Of a stretch of 54,191 bases of DNA, positions 1-9,474 are shown one piece after another. Positions within the stretch are counted from its first letter, which is position 1; every line of letters begins with the position of its first letter. Source of the stretch: UBA12202 sp002691725 (lineage in GTDB: Bacteria; Pseudomonadota; Alphaproteobacteria; Puniceispirillales; UBA1172); NCBI GenBank assembly GCA_965660675.1, contig CBFIAU010000012.1:1-54191 (forward strand), in the 5' to 3' direction. The position numbers and the translations under genes were made by a program. Below the pieces are notes generated by a model that saw nothing but the letters and a program-made list of their open reading frames with translations, searched no databases and was not told the origin of the DNA.

Positions 1-46
1 GCAGTATCTCTTATGTTGGTATTAGTTATAGTTTCCGGAGAAAACC

Positions 47-1294
<1,248 letters not shown>

Positions 1295-1355
1295 GCCTTA
1301 CGCTAAGGAACTATTTTCACGGCAAGCTCTGTTTGAATAGACAAAGAGCAATGAA

Positions 1356-1382
1356 AAAAGGGGGCAGTATTAGCCCCCTTTT
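1356..1382. terminator. bidirectional rho-independent terminator
   Basis: A perfect 10-bp inverted repeat, AAAAGGGGGC / GCCCCCTTTT, with a 7-nt loop lies between the convergent genes ending at 1294 and 1436. The A-tract on one side and T-tract on the other suit termination from both directions. Confidence 0.85.
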
Positions 1383-1435
1383 CTCCCCCTTATATTAATT
1401 GTTAAATCTTGAAATAAAGCTGGCTTTGCTTCAAG

Positions 1436-1726
1436 TTAAACCCCTTCGACAATTCGCATGTCCCTGTCAGCGCCGCCGTCAAGCACCGCCACTGCCTCTT
1501 GATAGGCCGGGCTTTCAACCGCAGAGATAGCAGCATCTAATGATGGAAACTCACATACAACTGTGCGGCTCATAATGCCGTTCTCTTTTACCTTAGCTGG
1601 CATCCCACGAATAATAAACTGCCCACCAAATGCCTCAAGCGCCGGTCTGGCAAGCGCGGCATAAGCGACTAGCTTATCTTGATCATGAATGGCACTGTAA
1701 ATTGAAACAAGATAGCCTTTAGGCAT
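1436..1726 (-). CDS. DUF1330 family protein
   Basis: A 96-residue soluble protein of the DUF1330 family (dimeric ferredoxin-like alpha/beta-barrel fold). Typical features are the start MPKGYLVSIYSAI, a central GGQFIIRG segment, FPSLDAAISAVESPAYQEAV and the terminal RDMRIVEGV. No enzymatic activity is established for the family. The ATG has a good ribosome-binding site (CCAAAGGAGT, 6 nt upstream). It converges on gcdH across a shared terminator and is probably transcribed alone. Confidence 0.85.
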   Translation of the reverse strand: MPKGYLVSIYSAIHDQDKLVAYAALARPALEAFGGQFIIRGMPAKVKENGIMSRTVVCEFPSLDAAISAVESPAYQEAVAVLDGGADRDMRIVEGV

Positions 1727-1805
1727 AATATGACTCCTTTGGTACGTCTTAACAGTAAATGATTAATTCATATATCACAGCATAGCCAATTATGTAATCT
1801 CTATT

Positions 1806-1844
1806 CAACTGGCAAGATTAAGGGGCAACTGGCAAGATTAAGGG
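1806..1844. repeat. 20-bp tandem duplication
   Basis: Two adjacent copies of CAACTGGCAAGATTAAGGG(G) (1806-1825 and 1826-1844) lie in the intergenic region between the divergent genes at 1726 and 1959. The second copy diverges only in its last base. It could be a recent slippage duplication or a paired operator; nothing decides between these. Confidence 0.8.
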
Positions 1845-1958
1845 CAAAATTTTTAGCTAAATTGCGCGATAAGGGATTTGTATTCAAGGCGGTTTTATGA
1901 TTATGCTTTATCACCATAAAAACCAGCAAAATAAAAAACAACAAGGAGGTATATAAAT

Positions 1959-2384
1959 ATGACCCTTACCTTTCATCATATTAACTTTGTCAGCAAGGAT
2001 GTTGATACATTGCATGAGTTTTATACCGACATCCTTGGGCTAAGTGATATTCCCATTGCGAATTTCCCACGGCCACCTGAAACTGATGATAAAGGATATG
2101 GCGGTTATATCCGCTTTGCTACTGATGGCGTCATGCAGATGCATTTGGCAGAGCGCGATTTGAATGTTGCCCATAAAAATGGTCGGCATATTAATCCTGT
2201 TGAACGTGGTCATATTGCTTTTCGCACCGACGATATCAAAAGCTTTATGGCTGACTTAGATGCTAAAGGGATTAGTTATGCCGATTATGGAACAGCATTT
2301 GCTAAAGAATGGCATCAGGTTTTCTTTTATGATCCAGAAGGCAATATTATTGAAGTTCATCAGCAGGTGAGCGCCGCCGATTAA
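1959..2384 (+). CDS. VOC-family (glyoxalase/dioxygenase fold) protein
   Basis: A 141-residue vicinal-oxygen-chelate protein with two beta-alpha-beta-beta-beta modules: TFHHINFVSKDVDTLHEFYTDILGL at the N-terminus and GHIAFRTDDI...VFFYDPEGNIIEVHQ at the C-terminus. The probable metal ligands of the fold are visible: His7, the His of GHIAF and the Glu of NIIEVH. VOC proteins include glyoxalase I, extradiol dioxygenases, epimerases and resistance proteins, and this sequence does not distinguish them. The ATG follows a very strong AAGGAGGT site. The gene is directly upstream of the enoyl-CoA-hydratase-like gene, with which it probably forms an operon. Confidence 0.85.
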   Translation: MTLTFHHINFVSKDVDTLHEFYTDILGLSDIPIANFPRPPETDDKGYGGYIRFATDGVMQMHLAERDLNVAHKNGRHINPVERGHIAFRTDDIKSFMADLDAKGISYADYGTAFAKEWHQVFFYDPEGNIIEVHQQVSAAD

Positions 2385-2431
2385 CATTGCTCGGGGCTAT
2401 CACTGCTACCATTGAGAAGGACGCTTATTCG

Positions 2432-3232
2432 TTGACGGAAACAGATATTTTACTTCGTGAGCAATCCAAACATGGCATCTTGCGGCTAACCCTAAACCAT
2501 GAGGCGCGGCGTAACGCGCTTTCTGAGGTGATGATGGCGACCATAACCGACGCTATCGCCTCTGCCGGAACAGACAGCTCTATCCGCGTCATTATCCTGG
2601 GCGCAAATGGCAAAGTATTCTGTTCAGGGCATGATTTGAAAGAAATGACCGCAGGACGCGCCGCCCCTGATGGCGGCAAAGCCTATTTTTCCAAGGTCAT
2701 GACCACATGCTCACAAATGATGCAAACTATCGTCAATTGCCCCAAGCCTGTTATTGCAGAAGTGTCCGGGATAGCCACCGCCGCGGGCTGTCAGTTAGTG
2801 GCTAGCTGTGATCTGGCGGTTGCCGCAGATACGGCTCAATTTAGCACGCCAGGTGTTCATATTGGTCTGTTCTGTTCAACGCCAATGGTCGCGCTATCCC
2901 GCAATGTCAGCCATAAACATGCGATGGAAATGCTATTAACCGGCGACATGGTATCCGCCGAACGTGCGGCGCAAATTGGCTTAGTTAATCAGGTGACAAC
3001 GAAGGAGAATCTTTCTGAGGCTAGTCATATCATGGCAGAAAAAATTGCCTCAAAATCGAGTCTGACCGTTGCCACGGGTAAGCAAGCCTTTTATCGGCAA
3101 CGCGAAATGTCATTGGCAGATGCTTATATTTATGCCTCACAAGTCATGGTCGAAAATATGATGGCGCGCGATGCCAGCGAAGGCATCAATGCCTTTATTG
3201 AAAAGCGGCCAGCCAAATGGCAAGATAAATAA
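2432..3232 (+). CDS. enoyl-CoA hydratase/isomerase family protein, ECHDC3-like
   Basis: A crotonase-fold protein, about 266 residues from the chosen TTG at 2432, which has GAGAAGGA 10 nt upstream. An in-frame TTG at 2387 would add 15 residues but has no visible binding site and starts 2 bases after the preceding stop. Conserved segments are RNALSEVMM, VFCSGHDLKEM (CoA/oxyanion loop), IATAAGCQLVASCDLAV and FSTPGVHIGLF. Gln occupies the position of the first catalytic Glu of classical hydratases (GCQLV for GCELA) and Gly the second (TPGVHIG for QPEILLG). The general layout resembles the human ECHDC3 subgroup, whose reaction is not settled. I call the family confidently and leave the reaction open. 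Confidence 0.85.
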   Translation: MTETDILLREQSKHGILRLTLNHEARRNALSEVMMATITDAIASAGTDSSIRVIILGANGKVFCSGHDLKEMTAGRAAPDGGKAYFSKVMTTCSQMMQTIVNCPKPVIAEVSGIATAAGCQLVASCDLAVAADTAQFSTPGVHIGLFCSTPMVALSRNVSHKHAMEMLLTGDMVSAERAAQIGLVNQVTTKENLSEASHIMAEKIASKSSLTVATGKQAFYRQREMSLADAYIYASQVMVENMMARDASEGINAFIEKRPAKWQDK

Positions 3233-3247
3233 TCGCATGCGCTTTGG

Positions 3248-3904
3248 CTAATCGAGAATAATCCTGCCGTCAGGGGTGTTCACATCAAAGCGTAGCCCTG
3301 CTGTGCCTTTAACAACATTCGCCAACCCATCAATCCCTAAAGCCGTCATTAATTCAGTGATCTGGTGAGGCTCAGTTGTGCTGATCGTAATCTGGTTCAA
3401 GCGAAGCGCGTTATCGGGCATATGCTTGCATGGATTCTTACCATCAGGCCATTCAATAAAGGCAGGGATAAGCCCGCCCATAGGCAAGTGACCATCATCG
3501 GGAACGGTAAGCCGCCAGCGCAGATCACCGCGAGAAAGGCTTAAAATCCTCCCCAGATTAATCGGGCTTTGTGCGGCAAATGCATCAAGATCATGAACCC
3601 CGACAACCCAGCATAGCGCCCTTGGCTTAGTATCAATATGCGCGTGGGTTTTAGGATCATCCAGACTGAACCATCGCGGCCGATCAGGTGGCGGCGCCTC
3701 AGGGTCAATCGCGATAAGTTCAAAATAGATATCACCACCAGCTTGGATAAGCGCATTATGTGTGCTCATCATAGGGTGCTTGCCGCCATCAGGGATAGCT
3801 ATCCCAAGGCGCGACTGCAATTCTGCTTGCCCCTCAGACAAATGACAACAAGCCATAACAATATGATCAATTTTAGGATAAGTATAATGGATATCGGAAA
3901 CCAT
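3248..3904 (-). CDS. glyoxalase-like (Glyoxalase_3 type) domain protein
   Basis: A 218-residue protein with a VOC-like start, PKIDHIVMACCHLSEG, followed by a glycine-rich turn GIAIPDGGKHPMMSTHNAL and YFELIAIDP. This is the pattern of the Glyoxalase_3 domain group found in many uncharacterised proteobacterial proteins. A second half-module follows (RWRLTVPDDGHLP, LIPAFIEW, then LRFDVNTPDGRIILD). The enzymatic role is unknown. It is convergent with the hydratase-like gene (15 bp apart) and divergent from the membrane-protein gene at 4019. Confidence 0.8.
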   Translation of the reverse strand: MVSDIHYTYPKIDHIVMACCHLSEGQAELQSRLGIAIPDGGKHPMMSTHNALIQAGGDIYFELIAIDPEAPPPDRPRWFSLDDPKTHAHIDTKPRALCWVVGVHDLDAFAAQSPINLGRILSLSRGDLRWRLTVPDDGHLPMGGLIPAFIEWPDGKNPCKHMPDNALRLNQITISTTEPHQITELMTALGIDGLANVVKGTAGLRFDVNTPDGRIILD

Positions 3905-4018
3905 GATGAATTATAGCCTTTCCTTGCAATCTGTCAAAATTGGATCATGACGCATGGCTTGATCAGTGTAAAAATAAATCCATATAAATTGTAAGTTTAT
4001 AAATTAGAAGAAAATAAT

Positions 4019-4432
4019 ATGAATTTAAAAACTATTGTTTGGATTGTTTGTCTCGGGCTTCACGTTTTTCAGAGTGTGATCCTGCGTGAGAACGCCATTT
4101 CTACGGGATGGATTATTGCCGTCATCTTGTTTGATCAGGGATATTTATTTACAACTGGCTCGGCAACGCTGGATGTATTGTTAAACATAATTATTTACGT
4201 TTTAGATGTGTTTTTAGGGTTTCTTTATAACCTCTTTGTTGTTCCTCTTGATATTCTGCTCGCGATCACGGGAAATAGTTTAGGCCAGATTCTATTTCGT
4301 ATTGGATTAGAAGCAGGGTCGTTTCCAATCGCTTTGATCTATCTAATTATTTTGGCCGCATCATACTTTCTGCGGGATGGGGACGAGGAAGACCAGCAAG
4401 ACCAGCAAGACCAACAAGGCCAGAAAGAGTAA
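4019..4432 (+). CDS. small integral membrane protein, unknown function
   Basis: A 137-residue protein with three or four hydrophobic segments (about 5-22, 28-48, 52-85 and 100-120) and a charged hydrophilic tail. The tail has a short repeat (DQQ three times) encoded by 9-nt repeats near 4391-4420. I do not recognise a family. It begins the long run of membrane and exported proteins, 32 bp before the exported-protein gene at 4465, and may be co-transcribed with it. Only a weak AGAAGAAAA site precedes the ATG. Confidence 0.65.
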   Translation: MNLKTIVWIVCLGLHVFQSVILRENAISTGWIIAVILFDQGYLFTTGSATLDVLLNIIIYVLDVFLGFLYNLFVVPLDILLAITGNSLGQILFRIGLEAGSFPIALIYLIILAASYFLRDGDEEDQQDQQDQQGQKE

Positions 4433-4464
4433 TTTGATGATAATTAGATATTAGTTATAGCCAC

Positions 4465-5736
4465 GTGAAAAGAAGACATTTTATAGCAAGCGCCACCAGT
4501 GTAATGACAGCAGCCACCCTGCCGCAACTTAGCTGCATCTCACCTGCTCTTGCGCGCTTGCGCCAACCTGTTACCTGGGGCGGGGCATATCTGCAAACAG
4601 ACGCTATGCCAATGCCACATCTTAATCAAGCCATGGCAATTCGCAATGCCAATAACCAGAATATTAATCAGGTTTTATTGGAAACTATTCGCGCTATTAA
4701 TTGGGCGGAAACCGATATTGATCTGGCGGCACTTATTGATCAGGATACTGCAACAACCACCGAATACGGCATGGTCTTGGTATTTGTCGCGGAACAGTCG
4801 CTAGGACAAGTTTATTTTCCTAACCTAAATGAGACGCGCTATATCGCCAGACTAGTTGGCTATAACATGGTCTATAATATCAAACAGCGCCGAATTATTG
4901 CCAATTTTGGTATTCGTGGCAGATATCTTCATGCTATCTCGGGCAAACCTGATCCTGCGGCGTTACCTGAGATTTATTTTGAGCTGATCACCAATCAAGA
5001 TCGTGAGGGCAGCATCGCAAAATTAATGACCGAAGTAGTATCACAATACCCATATAGCAACAGATATGGCGGCAAGCAGTTCAAAGTGACGTCAGTACAT
5101 GCCAAGCCTCTGGTTGCAACTGCCGCTGAAAAAACAGATATGAGCGCTGATATCTTCCGCGACCAGATCGGCTATCTGGCAACAGTTTGTTTTTCTGAAA
5201 ATACAGAAGCTCCTATTATTCCTTACGCAAAAACGGCGACGCTCAATAAAAACCTGATACAAGAGATGCGGATCACTGCCTTTGATGGCAATAGCGCCTT
5301 GAATACATCGCTGCCCTTACCTGATCCAGATATCGGCATTAGTGTCATCCTTGATGGTTGGAATTTTAACGAAAACCCGGTATCAAATCAGCGTAATGAA
5401 GTCAGCTTAACCATGTCGCTAACCGTTACATTTCAGCATCAAAATGATGGTCGGGTCATATTTTCACAGCAGTTTTTTGCCCAGAAAGAATTTTATGAAA
5501 TCCCACTTGCCAAATATGCTCTCTCCAGAGATGCGCGCGTTTATATCCTCCATGAAGAAACTATTGACCATATTTTTGCCGCCATCAGTAACGGCTCTAT
5601 CCGGTCAGCACTTTATGAAGGTATTGAGCTAAAAACCCGCAGCGAGGCGACATTTCTGCAAGCTGTCACAGATGATAAAAAGACCTATAATAATGAATAT
5701 GAAAGCATTTTAGAAATCTTGCCCTATTCTATGTAG
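4465..5736 (+). CDS. exported protein of unknown function, Tat-like signal
   Basis: A 423-residue protein starting at GTG. The N-terminus KRRHFIASATSV followed by a hydrophobic stretch and SPALARL looks like a twin-arginine export signal. The mature part begins with a WGGAYLQTDAMPMPHL segment, has an alpha/beta region with a MVLVFVAEQSLGQVYFPNL strand and GIRGRYLH, and ends in a region rich in beta strands. I see no enzyme motif. It is convergent with the secreted protein at 5876 across a terminator. It resembles its leftward neighbours in being a large periplasmic protein with no clear catalytic site, so a role with them is possible but unproven. Confidence 0.7.
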   Translation: MKRRHFIASATSVMTAATLPQLSCISPALARLRQPVTWGGAYLQTDAMPMPHLNQAMAIRNANNQNINQVLLETIRAINWAETDIDLAALIDQDTATTTEYGMVLVFVAEQSLGQVYFPNLNETRYIARLVGYNMVYNIKQRRIIANFGIRGRYLHAISGKPDPAALPEIYFELITNQDREGSIAKLMTEVVSQYPYSNRYGGKQFKVTSVHAKPLVATAAEKTDMSADIFRDQIGYLATVCFSENTEAPIIPYAKTATLNKNLIQEMRITAFDGNSALNTSLPLPDPDIGISVILDGWNFNENPVSNQRNEVSLTMSLTVTFQHQNDGRVIFSQQFFAQKEFYEIPLAKYALSRDARVYILHEETIDHIFAAISNGSIRSALYEGIELKTRSEATFLQAVTDDKKTYNNEYESILEILPYSM

Positions 5737-5814
5737 CAGGGAAATGGTACAGGTCAATTGTGCAGGCCAATTGTACAAGTGGATACAAATCTATCAAAAC
5801 AGACGCAAATAGCA

Positions 5815-5841
5815 AAAGACCGATACATGATATCGGTCTTT
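5815..5841. terminator. bidirectional hairpin terminator
   Basis: A perfect 11-bp inverted repeat AAAGACCGATA / TATCGGTCTTT with a 5-nt loop lies between the convergent genes ending at 5736 and 5876. Just upstream, near-repeats of CAATTGTACA/CAATTGTGCA (about 5750-5780) fill the rest of the gap. Confidence 0.85.
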
Positions 5842-5875
5842 AACCTCCTTCGTTATGATCAAATGTAAGAGGCTG

Positions 5876-7279
5876 TTATTTCTTTTTAGGCCGAGCGATC
5901 CCTTCCACTATAACTGGATTTGACAACTCAATTTCAAAGCTGACTTTTTGAGCATAATCATTGATACCATTATACACTTCACAGGCTTTGCTTCGCATCA
6001 CACCAAGTTCATACATCAGATTTAATGTATCTGTGTTGAGCATATTAGCACCCTCAGAATTCATGAATGCCACCATAGAAGTAGCGGTATAGAAACCAAG
6101 CAACTGATGCGTATCAGAGATATATTCACCGTTTAGATCATGTAATTGCTTGAGCATATCAAGCGCTTCCTGATCAAGCTCATCAATCTCAGCCAGATGC
6201 TGCTCAACACTAGCTTGAAAGGCGTTACTAGTTACTATTAATTCGTCAAGCAGGGTATCCATATTAGACTGATTAACAATGTCTTGGGCGGCTAGTTGAT
6301 AGGCTTCTACCTGATCACCCATGCCGATAATGTTACCTAATCCAATGAGCAGATTGACCCGGCGAATAGATAAATCATTGACGTCTTGTCGGAATAGCGC
6401 GGCTGTGTTCACACCTCCGCCTGAGTTCATCTGATTAATTAGGTCTGCCCGCATCTGCTGAGCTTGTGTAGCCAGGTCTATATAGAGGTCTCTTTGCGGA
6501 TAGCTGGGATGAAAAACAATCTCATAAAAGGTGTTTGAGACAATGCTGGAAAAATCATCTTTTTGCTTATAGGCAATCTCATAACTTGGTCGCATCCATG
6601 TTGCCGCATTAGTCAGGTTATGGTTACGATTATACCCATAAAGCCAGAATACCCCTTCAATATATCGTGATGCATATTGGTTCTTTTTGGCGGCCGCTTT
6701 AACAAACTTCTCACCAAGTTTTATATTACCGCCTTGATTGCCATACATCATATGAATAATGCCATAAGCAAATGTAGCGTCAGCAATCCGCTTTTTGGCC
6801 TTCGTGTCAAATGAGCTTTTTTCTGACGTTGCCAACATAATGGCTAAATCTTCTGAGTTTGGATTATTGATAAAATTCTCAAATAGCTCTTTGCCTTCAG
6901 GGCTGTCAAATCCGCCTTTGATCACATTAAAACTAGGTAAAAAGGGAATGGGCGACCGCGCTGGCGCCTCTAACATCTTGTCAATTTCCGCAACCGACAT
7001 GCCAAAACTTTTTTCCAGTTTTTTGAAATTAGCCTTTTCCAGCTTTTTATAGATATTAGGTTTTGGCTTGCGCTTACAAATAAAATTAATGGTGCTGTTG
7101 CTATTCGCAATATCGCTGGCACTTGACACCAATGTCATATGACTCTGGTAAGCTGGCGCTTTAAGCATGGATGGATCAATACTGGGAACACTCGTATCGG
7201 CATGAGCAGACGACGCGATAACACAAATACTTCCAAGCAAGGCATAAAGACTAGTAATACGAAAATGTGACATAAACAT
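5876..7279 (-). CDS. secreted helical repeat protein, unknown function
   Basis: A 467-residue protein with an N-terminal signal peptide (hydrophobic core ITSLYALLGSICVIASS, likely cleavage after AHA). The mature protein is predicted mainly helical. Around residues 165-220 there is a Sel1/TPR-like pattern (FAYGIIHMMYGN, KFVKAAAKKNQYASRYIEG), and residues 340-400 look coiled-coil-prone (SVEQHLAEIDELDQEALD). No catalytic motif. The ATG has AGGGA about 5 nt upstream. It is the last gene of the leftward set reading from 11996; the 72-bp gap from the gene at 7352 leaves room for a separate promoter. The context suggests a periplasmic or outer-membrane accessory of the putative envelope system. Confidence 0.7.
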   Translation of the reverse strand: MFMSHFRITSLYALLGSICVIASSAHADTSVPSIDPSMLKAPAYQSHMTLVSSASDIANSNSTINFICKRKPKPNIYKKLEKANFKKLEKSFGMSVAEIDKMLEAPARSPIPFLPSFNVIKGGFDSPEGKELFENFINNPNSEDLAIMLATSEKSSFDTKAKKRIADATFAYGIIHMMYGNQGGNIKLGEKFVKAAAKKNQYASRYIEGVFWLYGYNRNHNLTNAATWMRPSYEIAYKQKDDFSSIVSNTFYEIVFHPSYPQRDLYIDLATQAQQMRADLINQMNSGGGVNTAALFRQDVNDLSIRRVNLLIGLGNIIGMGDQVEAYQLAAQDIVNQSNMDTLLDELIVTSNAFQASVEQHLAEIDELDQEALDMLKQLHDLNGEYISDTHQLLGFYTATSMVAFMNSEGANMLNTDTLNLMYELGVMRSKACEVYNGINDYAQKVSFEIELSNPVIVEGIARPKKK

Positions 7280-7351
7280 AATGATCCCTAATATGAGCGT
7301 TTACTATATAAAATAATTCTAATTTTTAATTTTCAACTCTTATTGAAAAGA

Positions 7352-8140
7352 TTAATTGCTCTCAAGAGATGCCTTGAAATAGGCATCAATGGCGTCATCT
7401 AATCGCGCTTGATATTCCGCCTCTAACCATTGATCCGCTATCGCTGATTGATTGATGTCTTCATCTAGCGCAAAGGCTTCATCATATTGCTTTTGATTAA
7501 GATAGGTTAATGCAAGATAGGCTTTTGCGGCGGAAGAATTATTCTCATTAATATAATTTTGCATCCGTAATTGAAGGATATCATAAGCCGCATTATCATA
7601 AAGCTGACGCGCAATCATCATCTCTGCTCGCGCTAAAATGGCAGGATTTACATCATTAAAATCAACACTAATATTAGCGGACGCGGCTTTGCAAATGCTA
7701 ATAATCATCCCCTGATCGGGGCGTTTATAGGTTGTGGTTTGAGCATCCTTAATCTGCCCTGAGCCTCGCCACATGCTTAACACGGCTTTGATCAGCCTGT
7801 CATCATCGGTTTTGGCAATAAGGCTCATCCTGATCTGATCAGCTTCAGGGGTCATCAGGCGCGACCGACAGAGCTGTTCAGCCGCTTGTGACATATCAAT
7901 CTGAGTTTTAGAAGGCACCGCTATAATGGCATATCTGATGGCATCCTTTTCAACAAAAATGAACGCTTTATCCTGCCCTATCGGCGCTATCATCTGACCA
8001 GAAAAGAGCTGTGCCAAGCCGTCATTATCAGCAATCACATTACTAATCGCTTTATCAGCAGAGCTGATATCACTAGCAGCGACAGGCCTGACCATCAATA
8101 GCATGACAGCCAGTCCGATCAGGAAAACGCGATGCCACAT
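7352..8140 (-). CDS. secreted protein with C-terminal TPR-like region
   Basis: A 262-residue protein with a clear signal peptide (MWHRVFLIGLAVMLLMVRPVAAS). The first half has an IAPIGQDKAFIFVEKDAIRY beta segment. The C-terminal third (about 165-255) has alternating helices like degenerate tetratricopeptide repeats (AKAYLALTYLNQKQYDEAF). Two Cys residues (LCRSRL and SICKAA) could pair in the periplasm. The start lies 2 nt after the stop of the upstream gene (TGATCATG), so translation is very likely coupled to it. Function unknown. Confidence 0.7.
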   Translation of the reverse strand: MWHRVFLIGLAVMLLMVRPVAASDISSADKAISNVIADNDGLAQLFSGQMIAPIGQDKAFIFVEKDAIRYAIIAVPSKTQIDMSQAAEQLCRSRLMTPEADQIRMSLIAKTDDDRLIKAVLSMWRGSGQIKDAQTTTYKRPDQGMIISICKAASANISVDFNDVNPAILARAEMMIARQLYDNAAYDILQLRMQNYINENNSSAAKAYLALTYLNQKQYDEAFALDEDINQSAIADQWLEAEYQARLDDAIDAYFKASLESN

Positions 8141-8142
8141 GA

Positions 8143-9471
8143 TCAGAAATCGTTGCTATCCGATACTTGACCGCTTGGGCCTTGAGGGTTCACCCCATTA
8201 TCCGAGACACCGCCATCCATTGTCATGGTCGAGCTATTATTTGACGATGAGATTGATGGTGCTAGTGGTGCTTTATCAATCGCATTAATGGCATTATTGT
8301 TTTCTATGGCGATGCCTTGGGCAATGGCTTGGGCGGATTGCGAATAGACGGCGATAGAAAAATACCAGTTGCCGTCAGCAGAGATAAAACCTTTGGTCTG
8401 CACGCCTTCAGGCAATTGGCCACCAGCAATGGATTGATAGCTGTTATTCATTTTAATGGTATTAAGAAAGCTCTGGCGTTCCTGATCATACACTTCTGGG
8501 TCACCATAATTACCTTGATCATCGACAGGGATGGTGAATTGCTCGACTTGTTCAATCTGGCTTTCATCAAAGCCGCCTTGCCAATACACATCATCACCAC
8601 GCAGAAAAGCGATAAGCGCATTACGGGCGCGCATGCCCGATTGATCACGCGATAATTTCTTCAATTTTTTTGCAACAGTGCTATTGCTGTTCTTGCGGAT
8701 AATAGAGCTGCCGAACCCGATAACAATTTGCTCACCAGTCTGCGGATGCGTGATTAGCTTTGCGCCCATTGGCGGCGTTGCATAATTCATAATCTCATTC
8801 ATGACATGCGAGAAAGCGGCGTTAGGATCAGTGGTGCTAATGACCGCCGGATTTAAGCGCAGAAATGCATTCCGCGTTTTCGTGCTTGTCGCAATAGAGA
8901 TTGAGACTTCACGATCATTGACATTATCATTAACATCATAAACCACATAAGCGGCAAGCATTCCTGATACCGTTTCGCCGCATATTTCATTTGAATTGCG
9001 GCTAGTATTAGCAGCCCCACTAACGCCACTATCAATGGCAACCAGATTACTTTCGATAACATTACTACACGTATTCTGAAGAGGCCGAATATTAGCAATG
9101 AGCTGTTTTTTGGCTTCCATATATGCCTCAGCATAAGCCGCGCGTTTCGATAATAAGGTCGCGTTAGAGTTCTCATAAATGGTATAACTTGAACTTGCGC
9201 TGGAAATGGTGCCAAGCCCGGTTTTTGTTGAAACAATGCGAATACCGCCATCATCTTCTATCATATGATTGGCATAATTCATGCCATCCTGCATCGTGTC
9301 AGCATGGATAGTCTCGCCATCGACAACAGCCCCCTGAACATTCGTATTACCGCCTTGTACGGGTGGAATAAAATCGTTCAGGTCAATGGATTGGGCCTGC
9401 GCCGGCATCACGCCAAGGCTTAATGGCACCAGACAGGCTGATAGAATATAGCGATACATCTTACTTGTCAT
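8143..9471 (-). CDS. secreted protein of unknown function
   Basis: A 442-residue protein with a signal peptide ending in PAQAQS. The N-terminal part is rich in Asn/Asp/Gly. A segment near 105-180 (SKRAAYAEAYMEAKKQLIANI ... SGMLAAYVVYDVND) resembles the alpha/beta unit of LPP20/FlgT-N-like domains, in which 'AY.EA..qL' helices precede strands. The middle has IVIGFGSSIIRK, and the tail is low-complexity and rich in Ser/Asn/Gly. Start and stop are coupled: 3 nt separate it from the FlgT-like gene upstream and 2 nt from the gene downstream. It probably belongs to the same assembly as the FlgT-like protein. The domain similarity is by eye only. Confidence 0.65.
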   Translation of the reverse strand: MTSKMYRYILSACLVPLSLGVMPAQAQSIDLNDFIPPVQGGNTNVQGAVVDGETIHADTMQDGMNYANHMIEDDGGIRIVSTKTGLGTISSASSSYTIYENSNATLLSKRAAYAEAYMEAKKQLIANIRPLQNTCSNVIESNLVAIDSGVSGAANTSRNSNEICGETVSGMLAAYVVYDVNDNVNDREVSISIATSTKTRNAFLRLNPAVISTTDPNAAFSHVMNEIMNYATPPMGAKLITHPQTGEQIVIGFGSSIIRKNSNSTVAKKLKKLSRDQSGMRARNALIAFLRGDDVYWQGGFDESQIEQVEQFTIPVDDQGNYGDPEVYDQERQSFLNTIKMNNSYQSIAGGQLPEGVQTKGFISADGNWYFSIAVYSQSAQAIAQGIAIENNNAINAIDKAPLAPSISSSNNSSTMTMDGGVSDNGVNPQGPSGQVSDSNDF

Positions 9472-9474
9472 GAT

